DNA from: Bacteroidales bacterium
Lineage (GTDB): Bacteria > Bacteroidota > Bacteroidia > Bacteroidales > F082
DNA length: 64,000 nucleotides
Direction: 5' to 3'
Assembly (NCBI GenBank): GCA_017427985.1
Contig: JAFRRS010000024.1
Coordinates: forward strand, 79,852 to 143,851
Below are positions 54,157 through 61,252 of this stretch, one piece after another. Under the pieces are notes generated by a model. It saw nothing but the letters and a program-made list of their open reading frames with translations, made no database searches and was not told the origin of the DNA. A program made the translations under genes and the position numbers. Position 1 is the stretch's first letter; each line of letters starts with the position of its first letter.

Positions 54157-54181
54157 GGGACAGATGTAATCCGTCCCTGCA
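54157..54181. repeat. Palindromic element between genes (GGGACGGAT type)
   Basis: GGGACAGAT-GTA-ATCCGTCCC followed by TGCA, one mismatch in the stem. On the minus strand it reads TGCAGGGACGGAT, so it has the same layout as the TGTAG-led elements. Located in the leader region of the CbpA-like gene. Confidence 0.82.
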
Positions 54182-54219
54182 ATGAAAAAATTTATATTGT
54201 TTTTTGTTTTTTAAAAAAA

Positions 54220-54558
54220 TCAGTCGTCATCAACATCGTCATCATCGTCGAAAATGATTCTCGGATGCGAATTTGTCTTTATTTCAACTTTTTTAACAAT
54301 TGTCGTGCCATCAGCTTGGTGCTGGTATGCCACGATGCCTACCGCCAGCAGCACCATTGTTATCACAAACCTAATCCATCTGTTGATAGGCATGATGCAA
54401 ACGCCTATGATTATCAGCAGCAAAGGCCACATTTCCGAAAGGGCGTGCCAATCAATTTCAAAATCGAAAAGCGTCACCAAAGTTAAGATAACACCGATGA
54501 TTATCAACGTCAGGCCATTGGCGAAACCGTCGTTTTTCTTTTTTTCCTCGTTATTCAT
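54220..54558 (-). CDS. LiaI/DUF5668-like membrane protein with acidic tail
   Basis: 112 residues with three hydrophobic segments (GLTLIIIGVILTLVTLF, MWPLLLIIIGVCIMPIN, FVITMVLLAVGIVAYQH) and a C-terminal tail almost wholly of aspartate (FDDDDDVDDD). The WPLLLIIIGV block is typical of LiaI/LiaF-like and DUF5668 proteins that accompany PspC. It overlaps the end of the PspC gene by 8 bp, so both are translated from one transcript. Probably part of an envelope-stress response, but no regulator is next to it. Confidence 0.78.
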   Translation of the reverse strand: MNNEEKKKNDGFANGLTLIIIGVILTLVTLFDFEIDWHALSEMWPLLLIIIGVCIMPINRWIRFVITMVLLAVGIVAYQHQADGTTIVKKVEIKTNSHPRIIFDDDDDVDDD

Positions 54559-54988
54559 TGTTATTGTTTTTTTGACTGTTAATAAGAATCACAACACCTA
54601 TAATAATAAGTATCACAGGCCATGTTTTCCAAATCCAAGCTATAGGAGTGAAGTTGTCGACCAGTGCCACCAAGCCGATGAAAATCAATATCAAGCTGGC
54701 AATCATGGCTCCGCCCAAGGGTTTCCTCTCCGCTTTTTCCTCTTTCGGGGTTATGTCGATTGTTTCTCCATAGCTTTTTTCGTTGCTTCCAGGTCCGATG
54801 ATGTTTTCTTCTGGCACCACAATCCAGAGGATCACATACATCCAGAATCCGAAACTGCCGCACATTGCTGCCACGACGAAAAGCACACGCATCAACGCGA
54901 TGTCGATGTTGAAATACGACGCCATACCGGCGCAAACACCAGCAATTACACGATTGCTGCGGGAACGTTCAAGTCTTTTGTTTTCCAT
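54551..54988 (-). CDS. PspC-domain protein
   Basis: 145 residues from ATG 54988, where the family pattern starts (KRLERSRSNRVIAGVCAGMA). A longer frame upstream runs through the hairpin array and is not a gene. The PspC domain (about 5-65) has FNIDIALMRVLFVVAAMCG and a span ending in ILWIVVPEE. A second hydrophobic pair (GGAMIASLILIFIGLVALVD, TWPVILIIIGVVILI) resembles LiaI. PspC proteins sense or relay membrane stress. The downstream gene overlaps it. Confidence 0.88.
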   Translation of the reverse strand: MENKRLERSRSNRVIAGVCAGMASYFNIDIALMRVLFVVAAMCGSFGFWMYVILWIVVPEENIIGPGSNEKSYGETIDITPKEEKAERKPLGGAMIASLILIFIGLVALVDNFTPIAWIWKTWPVILIIIGVVILINSQKNNNNE

Positions 54989-55086
54989 TGTCAATCTGTT
55001 TTTAATACAACTATCAAAATCCATACCAAATCGGTATTTTCGATTATAGAACGAAAATTTTTCGGTTTTGCTGCATGACATTGTGA

Positions 55087-55109
55087 AAAAATGACAAAAT
55101 GTCATTTTT
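55087..55109. terminator. Hairpin with A/T arms, probable bidirectional terminator
   Basis: AAAAATGACA-AAA-TGTCATTTTT: ten perfect pairs, T-run in the arm in both directions. It stands between array C and the start of the PspC gene. Confidence 0.75.
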
Positions 55110-55110
55110 A

Positions 55111-55206
55111 AATGTGCAACCTTCGGTTGAATGTGTCGCGATGCGAAATGTGCAACCTTCGGTTGAATGTGGTTCGCTTCGCTCACATTGAAAAGCTATG
55201 CTTTTC
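55111..55206. repeat. Array C of three-base-loop inverted repeats with AATGTG spacers
   Basis: Units CAACC-TTC-GGTTG (twice), TCGC-GAT-GCGA, a GCTTCGC unit and AAAAGC-TAT-GCTTTT, separated by AATGTG and closed by CACATT. The last hairpin contains the final codons and the stop TAG of the acyltransferase gene. Same design as arrays A and B with other stem sequences. Confidence 0.85.
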
Positions 55207-56977
55207 CAAATCTTTTATAGTAAGCAAGACGGTCTGCTTCAGGGATGTCTTTGAGCATCATGTCGAGCTCGTCTTTCGGATAGTCGGTGAATTTCAACAA
55301 CAAAAGTCCGTCGAGGGTATCGTTGAAGTCAGGGTCGACGTTGAAGCACAAGAACTTGGAGTTGATTTTCAGATATTTCTTAAACAAAGTAGGCATACGA
55401 TAGTCGCCGTTGCTGAGCTTCATGATATAACGGTCAAACTTGTCGACTGTCTCCATGTTTTTCTCCATAAGAACCTGAATGTCACATTTGTTGAAGTTAG
55501 GCACAAACGGAGTTTTCGGATGGAACAGCTTCGTCATCTCCTCGTTGGTGTGTTTTGTGGTGACATAATAAACCATGAGGCTCTGGTAGAACTTAGGATA
55601 CCAACTGCTGATGCTCACAGGTCCGATGAAATAATTCATCTTAGGATATCTCATGATTGTCTCCATCAGACCTTTGAGGAGAAGCATGAGAGGGAGTATA
55701 TCCTTTTGATAATCAACGGAAACGAATGAACGACCGAGTTCGATAGTCTCTTTGAGATAAGGTTCAAATCTCGGGTCGATATTGAACAGCGAGTCGACGT
55801 AGAAGCCGCGAGCACCGTATTTTTCATAAATCTCGTCGCCGATGCCTATACGGTATCCGCCAGCGATAGTCTGCTCCTTGGTGTCCCAAAGAATAAGATG
55901 TTTATAATAGGTGTCGTAGTTGTCGGTGTCGATGCTCTTGCCTGTACCCTCGCCTATTGCGCGGAACGCCTCTTCACGGCGGCGTCCCATCTCGTGCATC
56001 ACGTGTGGGATGTCATCATAGTCAGCGAGATAGCACTCAAAGTCGGCTGTGGTGAACAACAAAGACTTGCTGCGTATGGCGTTCAACTCGCGTGCCAACG
56101 ACGATGCTCTGAACGGGGCGTCGATAGGGTCGGAGACGCGTGAACGGAAACGTTTCTTCTCGTCGGTGATGTTTGCCTGAAGCGCATAGCTGCGGTTTTT
56201 GAGATACGCCGCCAATGCTTCCGGTGTTTCATATTGAGCCACCTCAGCAGGAAGTATAGGCTTGCCTATCTTCATGATTATCTTCTTGTTGCGTTTGTTA
56301 AGAAGCTCTCTCACAAGACGTACTGTGGCGAGCATCGAATATATTCTTGCCCAGAAATAGAATTTATGGGAGTTGTTGCCGTCGAAATAAACCGGAATCA
56401 CCGGCACATTTGTCTTCTGGATAATCTTGGCTATTGATGGCGACCAGTCGATGTCTTCAGGATAGCTATGACCATGGTAGCGAGCCACTTCGCCGGCTGG
56501 GAAGACGCCAAGTCCGTGACCTTCCTTAAGTTGCAACAGAGATGCCCTCATGCCGCCGGTGCTGCCGCCAAACTCAGGATTATTCTCGAAAGGGTTGACG
56601 GAGAAGAACACCTCTTTAAGATTCGGGATGAAGCCGAGGATGAAATTAGCCATTATCTTGAAGTCGGGACGCACCTTTGCCACGGCATCGTAAAGGATGA
56701 TGCCTTCTATCGCGCCGAACGGATGATTGCACACCAGCATGAACGGGCCTTCCTTCGGGATGCAGTTCATCTCGTTTTCGTTGACATCATACGTGGTGTT
56801 ATAACGGCGCAGCATATCCTCTGTAAACTCCTTGTTTTTGAGGTCGGCAGAAGGAGAATACAGGCGGTTTATCTTACGGAAACCCATGATATTCAGCGCA
56901 AAAGCCACAAGAGGCTTTGTCAGCGGGCTCCATTTGAAGTACCGTATAAGATCGTCACTTGTAATAAGCTTTTTCAT
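55196..56977 (-). CDS. Bifunctional aminolipid acyltransferase (OlsF-like)
   Basis: 593 residues from ATG 56977 (a GTG one codon earlier is rejected). The first part (about 60-280) is a PlsC-type O-acyltransferase with CNHPFGAIEGIIL, FPAGEVARYHG and VPVIPVYFDGNN. The second (about 320-560) is a GNAT-like hemolysin/OlsB-type N-acyltransferase (ECYLADYDDIPHVM, RRREEAFRAIGEGTG, AGGYRIGIGDEI, SFVSVDYQKDILPL). The fused arrangement is known from Flavobacterium OlsF, which makes ornithine or glycine lipids by N- and then O-acylation; Bacteroides uses separate GlsB/GlsA. So the cell probably makes a phosphorus-free aminolipid. Which amino acid is used cannot be told. The stop lies in hairpin array C. 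Confidence 0.87.
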   Translation of the reverse strand: MKKLITSDDLIRYFKWSPLTKPLVAFALNIMGFRKINRLYSPSADLKNKEFTEDMLRRYNTTYDVNENEMNCIPKEGPFMLVCNHPFGAIEGIILYDAVAKVRPDFKIMANFILGFIPNLKEVFFSVNPFENNPEFGGSTGGMRASLLQLKEGHGLGVFPAGEVARYHGHSYPEDIDWSPSIAKIIQKTNVPVIPVYFDGNNSHKFYFWARIYSMLATVRLVRELLNKRNKKIIMKIGKPILPAEVAQYETPEALAAYLKNRSYALQANITDEKKRFRSRVSDPIDAPFRASSLARELNAIRSKSLLFTTADFECYLADYDDIPHVMHEMGRRREEAFRAIGEGTGKSIDTDNYDTYYKHLILWDTKEQTIAGGYRIGIGDEIYEKYGARGFYVDSLFNIDPRFEPYLKETIELGRSFVSVDYQKDILPLMLLLKGLMETIMRYPKMNYFIGPVSISSWYPKFYQSLMVYYVTTKHTNEEMTKLFHPKTPFVPNFNKCDIQVLMEKNMETVDKFDRYIMKLSNGDYRMPTLFKKYLKINSKFLCFNVDPDFNDTLDGLLLLKFTDYPKDELDMMLKDIPEADRLAYYKRFGKA

Positions 56978-56994
56978 CACTTCCTTTTAAACCG

Positions 56995-57002
56995 CAAATA
57001 TA
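56995..57002 (-). promoter_or_regulatory. -7 box of the aminolipid acyltransferase gene
   Basis: Minus-strand TATATTTG, 17 nt before the ATG; CTTG 18 nt further upstream is a possible -33. Confidence 0.6.
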
Positions 57003-57080
57003 CACTTTTTTTGAATACGACAAGAATATTTTATTTTATTAAAAATAACAAAAGGGTGTTGCCATGTAAAAATTTTTTAA

Positions 57081-57088
57081 TATATTTG
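57081..57088 (+). promoter_or_regulatory. -7 box of iorAB
   Basis: TATATTTG, 42 nt before the iorA ATG; no clear -33. Confidence 0.55.
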
Positions 57089-57130
57089 CCGAATATAATT
57101 TTTTGAATTTCAAACTAAAAATATATCATA

Positions 57131-58711
57131 ATGAAGAAAATCTTATTACTTGGAGATGAGGCTATTGCACAGGGCTTTATTGATGCCGGAGGCAGTGCCA
57201 TCAACAGTTATCCGGGCACTCCTTCCACACAGATTACGGAGTATGTCATAAACTCAAAACAGGCCAAGGAGCTCGGTGTCAGAGCCAACTGGTGTGCCAA
57301 TGAGAAGACAGCTCTTGAGGCTTCTTTGGGTGTGGCATACGCCGGAAAACGAGCCATGACATGCATGAAGCATGTGGGTCTTAACGTGTGTGGCGACCCG
57401 TTTATGAATGCCGCCATCATTGGAACCAAGGGCGTTTTGATTGTTGTTGCCGACGATCCGAGCATGTTCTCATCGCAGGATGAGCAAGACAGCCGTTTCT
57501 ATGGTCACTGGGCGATGATACCGATGTTGGAGCCTTCAAACCAACAAGAAGCCTATGACATGGTACATTATGGTTTTGACTTGAGCGAACAGCTTGGAAC
57601 GCCAGTGCTTTACCGCATTCCTACACGTCTGGCACACAGCCGCGCCGGTGTTGAGTTGAGACCTGCCCGCAAGCAGAACGAGCTCACTGAACCAGCTGAC
57701 GCAAAATCGTTCGTGCTTCTTCCTGCCAACGCCAAACGTCTTTACAGAGATCTTATCGACAAACAGCCATCATTCACAAAAATGTCTGAGGAATCGGGAT
57801 TCAACAAATTCATTGACGGCACCGACAAGAAAATAGGCATCATCACGACAGGTATAGCATACAATTATCTCATGGAGAACTTCCCTGACGGAAAATGTCC
57901 ATATCCAGTGGTGAAGATAACACAATATCCGTTACCATACAACATGATTAACCGTCTTTATGACGAATGCGACGAGATTCTCGTTCTCGAAGACGGACAG
58001 CCTTTCGTAGAGGAGCAGATTAAAGGCTTCCTCGGCAAGGGAAAGAAAGTGAGAGGCCGTCTTGACGAGACCATCCGCCGTGACGGAGAACTCAACGCTG
58101 AGAAGGTTGCCAAAGCGTTAGGAATGAAAGCAGAGGCCACATTAGCCGTGCCGGATGTAGTGACAAACCGTCCTCCAGCGTTATGCCAGGGATGTCCTCA
58201 TGTTGACAGCTACAATGCATTGAACGAGGTGATGGCAAACCACAAAGGCGGCAAGGTATTCGGCGACATCGGTTGCTATACCTTGGGCTTCAACATGGGC
58301 GCCATTAACACGACAGTGTGCATGGGAGCTTCAATCACCATGGCAAAGGGAGCCAGCGAGGTGGGCATCTTCCCGAGCGTAGCTGTTATCGGTGACGGCA
58401 CCTTCGGTCACAGCGGTCTGACAGGTCTTATGGACTGTGTCAACGAGAAGGCCAACGTAGTCGTCATGATTCTTGACAATGACATCACAGCTATGACAGG
58501 TGGCCAGCCATCATCGGCACACAACAAGATCCGCCGCATCTGCGAAGGTCTCGGCGTCGAGCCTGAGCATATCCGCGACATCGTGCCGTTGCCAAAGAAC
58601 CATGACGAGAATGTCAGGATTATCGAGGAAGAGGTCAACTATAACGGTGTGTCGGTCATCATACCGCACCGCACATGCATCGTCGAGTTGAAGAAACATT
58701 TGAAGAAATAA
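57131..58711 (+). CDS. iorA: Indolepyruvate ferredoxin oxidoreductase, alpha subunit
   Basis: 526 residues. With IorB it oxidises aryl pyruvates from aromatic amino acids to aryl-acetyl-CoA, passing electrons to ferredoxin; typical of anaerobes. Visible are the N-terminal pyrimidine-binding domain (GDEAIAQGFIDAGGS, YPGTPSTQITEY), CQGCPHVDSYNAL and the thiamine diphosphate motif GDGTFGHSGLTGLMDCV ending in DNDITAMTG. It ends at HRTCIVELKKHLKK without the C-terminal ferredoxin-like domain found in archaeal IorA, so electrons must leave through a separate carrier or a remaining cluster. iorB follows 26 bp later. Confidence 0.92.
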   Translation: MKKILLLGDEAIAQGFIDAGGSAINSYPGTPSTQITEYVINSKQAKELGVRANWCANEKTALEASLGVAYAGKRAMTCMKHVGLNVCGDPFMNAAIIGTKGVLIVVADDPSMFSSQDEQDSRFYGHWAMIPMLEPSNQQEAYDMVHYGFDLSEQLGTPVLYRIPTRLAHSRAGVELRPARKQNELTEPADAKSFVLLPANAKRLYRDLIDKQPSFTKMSEESGFNKFIDGTDKKIGIITTGIAYNYLMENFPDGKCPYPVVKITQYPLPYNMINRLYDECDEILVLEDGQPFVEEQIKGFLGKGKKVRGRLDETIRRDGELNAEKVAKALGMKAEATLAVPDVVTNRPPALCQGCPHVDSYNALNEVMANHKGGKVFGDIGCYTLGFNMGAINTTVCMGASITMAKGASEVGIFPSVAVIGDGTFGHSGLTGLMDCVNEKANVVVMILDNDITAMTGGQPSSAHNKIRRICEGLGVEPEHIRDIVPLPKNHDENVRIIEEEVNYNGVSVIIPHRTCIVELKKHLKK

Positions 58712-58737
58712 ATTTTGAATTTTAAATCAAGAAAAAT

Positions 58738-59307
58738 ATGAAAAAAGATATCGTTTTGTGTGGTGTTGGTGGTGACGGCATTGTGTCAGTTGCCAAAATC
58801 ATCTCAGATGCCGCCCTCAACATGGGCATGAACCTGAAACAATCGGAAATTCACGGTATGTCGCAGCGCGGCGGCTCGGTGTTCTCGCACCTGCGCTTGT
58901 CGGACGAGCCTATCTTTGCCGATGTCATTCCTGAAGGCAAAGCCGACATCATTCTGTCGAGCGAGCCGATGGAGGCTCTGCGTTATCTGCCATGGCTCAG
59001 CAAGGAAGGCTGGGTGATAACCAACTCCGACCCGTTCATCAACATCAGCAACTACCCTGACATTGAGAAGGTGTATGCAGAGTTGAAGAAACTCAAACAC
59101 GTGGTGTCGTTTGATGCCAGCGAGATTGCAAAACAACTCAAAGCTCGTTCGAACATGGTGCTTCTTGGTGCCACCATTCCTTATCTCGGCATTGAGTTAG
59201 CCAAGGTGGAAGAGGCTATAACACATATCTTCGGCAAGAAAGGCCAGGATGTGGTTGAGCTGAACATCAAGGCTGTGAGAGCGGGATACGCTGAAGCAAC
59301 GAAATAA
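58738..59307 (+). CDS. iorB: Indolepyruvate ferredoxin oxidoreductase, beta subunit
   Basis: 189 residues of the gamma-type domain of 2-oxoacid:ferredoxin oxidoreductases: CGVGGDGIVSVAKIIS, KQSEIHGMSQRGGSVFSHLRL and EPMEALRYLPWL are all characteristic. It forms the heterodimer with the preceding gene product and shapes the CoA/substrate site. Cytoplasmic. Its stop is followed at once by two different palindromic elements in a row, the second of which may serve as terminator. Confidence 0.93.
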   Translation: MKKDIVLCGVGGDGIVSVAKIISDAALNMGMNLKQSEIHGMSQRGGSVFSHLRLSDEPIFADVIPEGKADIILSSEPMEALRYLPWLSKEGWVITNSDPFINISNYPDIEKVYAELKKLKHVVSFDASEIAKQLKARSNMVLLGATIPYLGIELAKVEEAITHIFGKKGQDVVELNIKAVRAGYAEATK

Positions 59308-59310
59308 TCC

Positions 59311-59337
59311 TGTAGGGCGCAAGGCATGCCTTGCGCC
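59311..59337. repeat. Palindromic element between genes (TGTAGGGCGCAAGG type)
   Basis: GGCGCAAGGCA followed by TGCCTTGCGCC, a 22-bp perfect palindrome, preceded by TGTAG. Decayed relative at 41842-41863. Confidence 0.93.
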
Positions 59338-59359
59338 AACGGGATGAGAAGAACAATAT

Positions 59360-59388
59360 GTAGGGAGAAGGCCTGCCTTCTCCCTTTT
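59360..59388. repeat. Palindromic element between genes (TGTAGGGAGAAGGC type), possible terminator
   Basis: GGGAGAAGGC-CT-GCCTTCTCCC preceded by TGTA and followed by TTTT: ten perfect pairs plus a T-run, so it can work as terminator for iorAB. It has the same leading TGTAGGG as its neighbour 25 bp upstream but another core. Confidence 0.9.
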
Positions 59389-59405
59389 AAAAATTCAAAA
59401 AAATT

Positions 59406-60623
59406 ATGAAAAATTTCACACCGTTTTTGATTTTGTTGTTGTTTTTGTTTTCCTGCAAAGGAGGTAACGAAAACACCACGACCAGAAAGGAATCGAAGAG
59501 AAAACCCGAACCGAAGTATTTGTACGGCATCTGCATCGATTCCCTTGACGTTGTTGAAGGCAATGTCAAGAAAAACGAGTTTCTGGCGAACATCCTGCAA
59601 AAAGAAGGTGTGAGTTACAATACCATTAATTATATCGACAGGAACCAACGCAAGGTTTTTGACGTGCGGAAGATAAAAGTCGGGAACAAGTACACGTTTC
59701 TGATGTCGCGAGACAGCGTTCCGCAAGCCAAATACTGGATTTATGAAATCGACAGGACAAACTACGCCGTTTTCAAGCTAACAGATTCATTATCAGCATG
59801 GAGAGGCGAGAAAGAAGTCATCACCGAGATTGAGCATGTGGGCGTTGAGATAAAATCAAGTTTATGGAATGCCATGGCTGATGCGGGCTGCGACTACAGC
59901 CTAATTCTCGAATTGTCAGACATTTACGCCTGGACAATCGACTTCTTCGGCATTCAAGAAGGCGACTCGTGCAAGGTCATCTTTGAGAAGAAATACATCG
60001 CTGGCGACACGGTGTCGTTCGGAATCGGAAATGTATTAGCGGCGTATTTCAAGAACAACGGCGAAGGGAAATATGCTTTCAGCTATGAGCAAAACGGCAG
60101 GAAAGAGTATTTCGACGAGAACGGCGACAACATGCGCAAGGCGTTCTTGAAGGCGCCTCTGAACTACCGTCGTATCAGCTCAAAGTTCTCCAACGGCAGG
60201 ATGCACCCAGTATATCATGTGGTACGTCCGCATCACGGGGTTGACTATGCGGCACCAACAGGCACGCCAGTCCAATCCATCGGCGACGGCACCGTGATAG
60301 CGAAGGGATGGGACAAGAAAGGCGGCGGCAACTACGTGAAAATCAAGCACAACAGCACTTACACCACCACTTACATGCACTTGAGCAAGTTCGGCAAGGG
60401 GATCTCGCAGGGATGCAAGGTTAAGCAGGGTCAGACAATTGGATATGTCGGGAGCACCGGCGCATCCACGGGACCGCATCTCGACTTCAGGTTGCAGAAA
60501 AACGGCACGTACATCGACCCGCTGAAGTTCAAGTCGCCGAGTGCGGAGCCAGTGAAAAAGGAGAACCGCGAAGAATACAAGAAGCACATTGAAAATCTGA
60601 TGAAGATTTTAAAGGAGCATTAG
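59406..60623 (+). CDS. M23-family lipoprotein endopeptidase
   Basis: 405 residues; lipobox cysteine in FLFSCKGGN. Residues about 35-260 form the LysM/opacity-associated-type region seen before M23 domains (KNEFLANILQKEGVSYNTI, RKIKVGNKYTFLMSRDS). The peptidase domain (about 270-385) has the LytM zinc motif HHGVDYAAPTG (H-x-x-x-D), YMHLSKFGKGI and GPHLDFRL (H-x-H-type end). With all zinc ligands in place it should cut peptidoglycan cross-links or glycine-rich peptides, held in the envelope by lipid. Start at the ATG right before the signal sequence. Confidence 0.92.
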   Translation: MKNFTPFLILLLFLFSCKGGNENTTTRKESKRKPEPKYLYGICIDSLDVVEGNVKKNEFLANILQKEGVSYNTINYIDRNQRKVFDVRKIKVGNKYTFLMSRDSVPQAKYWIYEIDRTNYAVFKLTDSLSAWRGEKEVITEIEHVGVEIKSSLWNAMADAGCDYSLILELSDIYAWTIDFFGIQEGDSCKVIFEKKYIAGDTVSFGIGNVLAAYFKNNGEGKYAFSYEQNGRKEYFDENGDNMRKAFLKAPLNYRRISSKFSNGRMHPVYHVVRPHHGVDYAAPTGTPVQSIGDGTVIAKGWDKKGGGNYVKIKHNSTYTTTYMHLSKFGKGISQGCKVKQGQTIGYVGSTGASTGPHLDFRLQKNGTYIDPLKFKSPSAEPVKKENREEYKKHIENLMKILKEH

Positions 60624-61252
60624 TTTATCGCCATAATCGAGTCTATATAGTGTTGCCTGTCGTCGAAAGAGATGTCATGGAAGCAATAGACGTTGTTCCA
60701 GATGCATGTGCGATTGCCTGCGCGATACAGCGTGTTGTCCTCGGCACTGACCATGAAATCGGCGTTGCCAACCGACCAGTCTGACTTGTATCGGAAATAT
60801 GCCGTCTCGCCCTCATTGTCCTTTTTGCACGACCTGAGCAGTCTTAGATAGGGCTTGGTGTCGATAAACGGTATCGGATGAAAGTAATACCATAGCATGC
60901 CAAGACGGTCAATGTCGTAATAGCTCTTTTCTGCATTTTCATTCGTGACAACGCGGCGATTGAACATGTCGTCAATGTATATAAACGAGCTGTCCCCGTC
61001 GTATTTGATCACGACATTGTAATCCATGCCAAAACCGAGCATGTTGTAGTCATCCATCTGCATTACGCTTAAGTGGAACGATACCCACTGGCGCTCTTTG
61101 GCGAACGACAGCGACTGGCTCACGAAGGCGGAGTCGGGTCTGATGTAGGGCTCTTCCATTGCCGCCCGCTGCGTTTTGGCATCGTGCTGACTGCACATGA
61201 ACGCAGCAAGCGGCAAAAAGAAGAACATTATTATTAATATCGTCTTTTTCAT
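60620..61252 (-). CDS. Small exported protein of unknown function
   Basis: 210 residues with an N-terminal hydrophobic segment (MKKTILIIMFFFLPLAAF) ended by MCSQH, which could be a lipobox of weak quality. Beyond it, WVSFHLSVMQMDDYNMLGFG, NVVIKYDGDSSFIYIDDM and FRYKSDWSVGNADFMVSAE suggest a beta-rich fold. I do not recognise the family. The ATG overlaps the stop of the type IX cargo gene by 4 bases, so both are made together; its end overlaps the facing M23 gene by 4 bp. Confidence 0.7.
   Translation of the reverse strand: MKKTILIIMFFFLPLAAFMCSQHDAKTQRAAMEEPYIRPDSAFVSQSLSFAKERQWVSFHLSVMQMDDYNMLGFGMDYNVVIKYDGDSSFIYIDDMFNRRVVTNENAEKSYYDIDRLGMLWYYFHPIPFIDTKPYLRLLRSCKKDNEGETAYFRYKSDWSVGNADFMVSAEDNTLYRAGNRTCIWNNVYCFHDISFDDRQHYIDSIMAIN

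Noticed and set aside
54989..55186. Extended N-terminus of the PspC protein with HIQPKVAH repeats
   Set aside because: The repeats come from the hairpin array read as protein; the PspC family begins at 54988.
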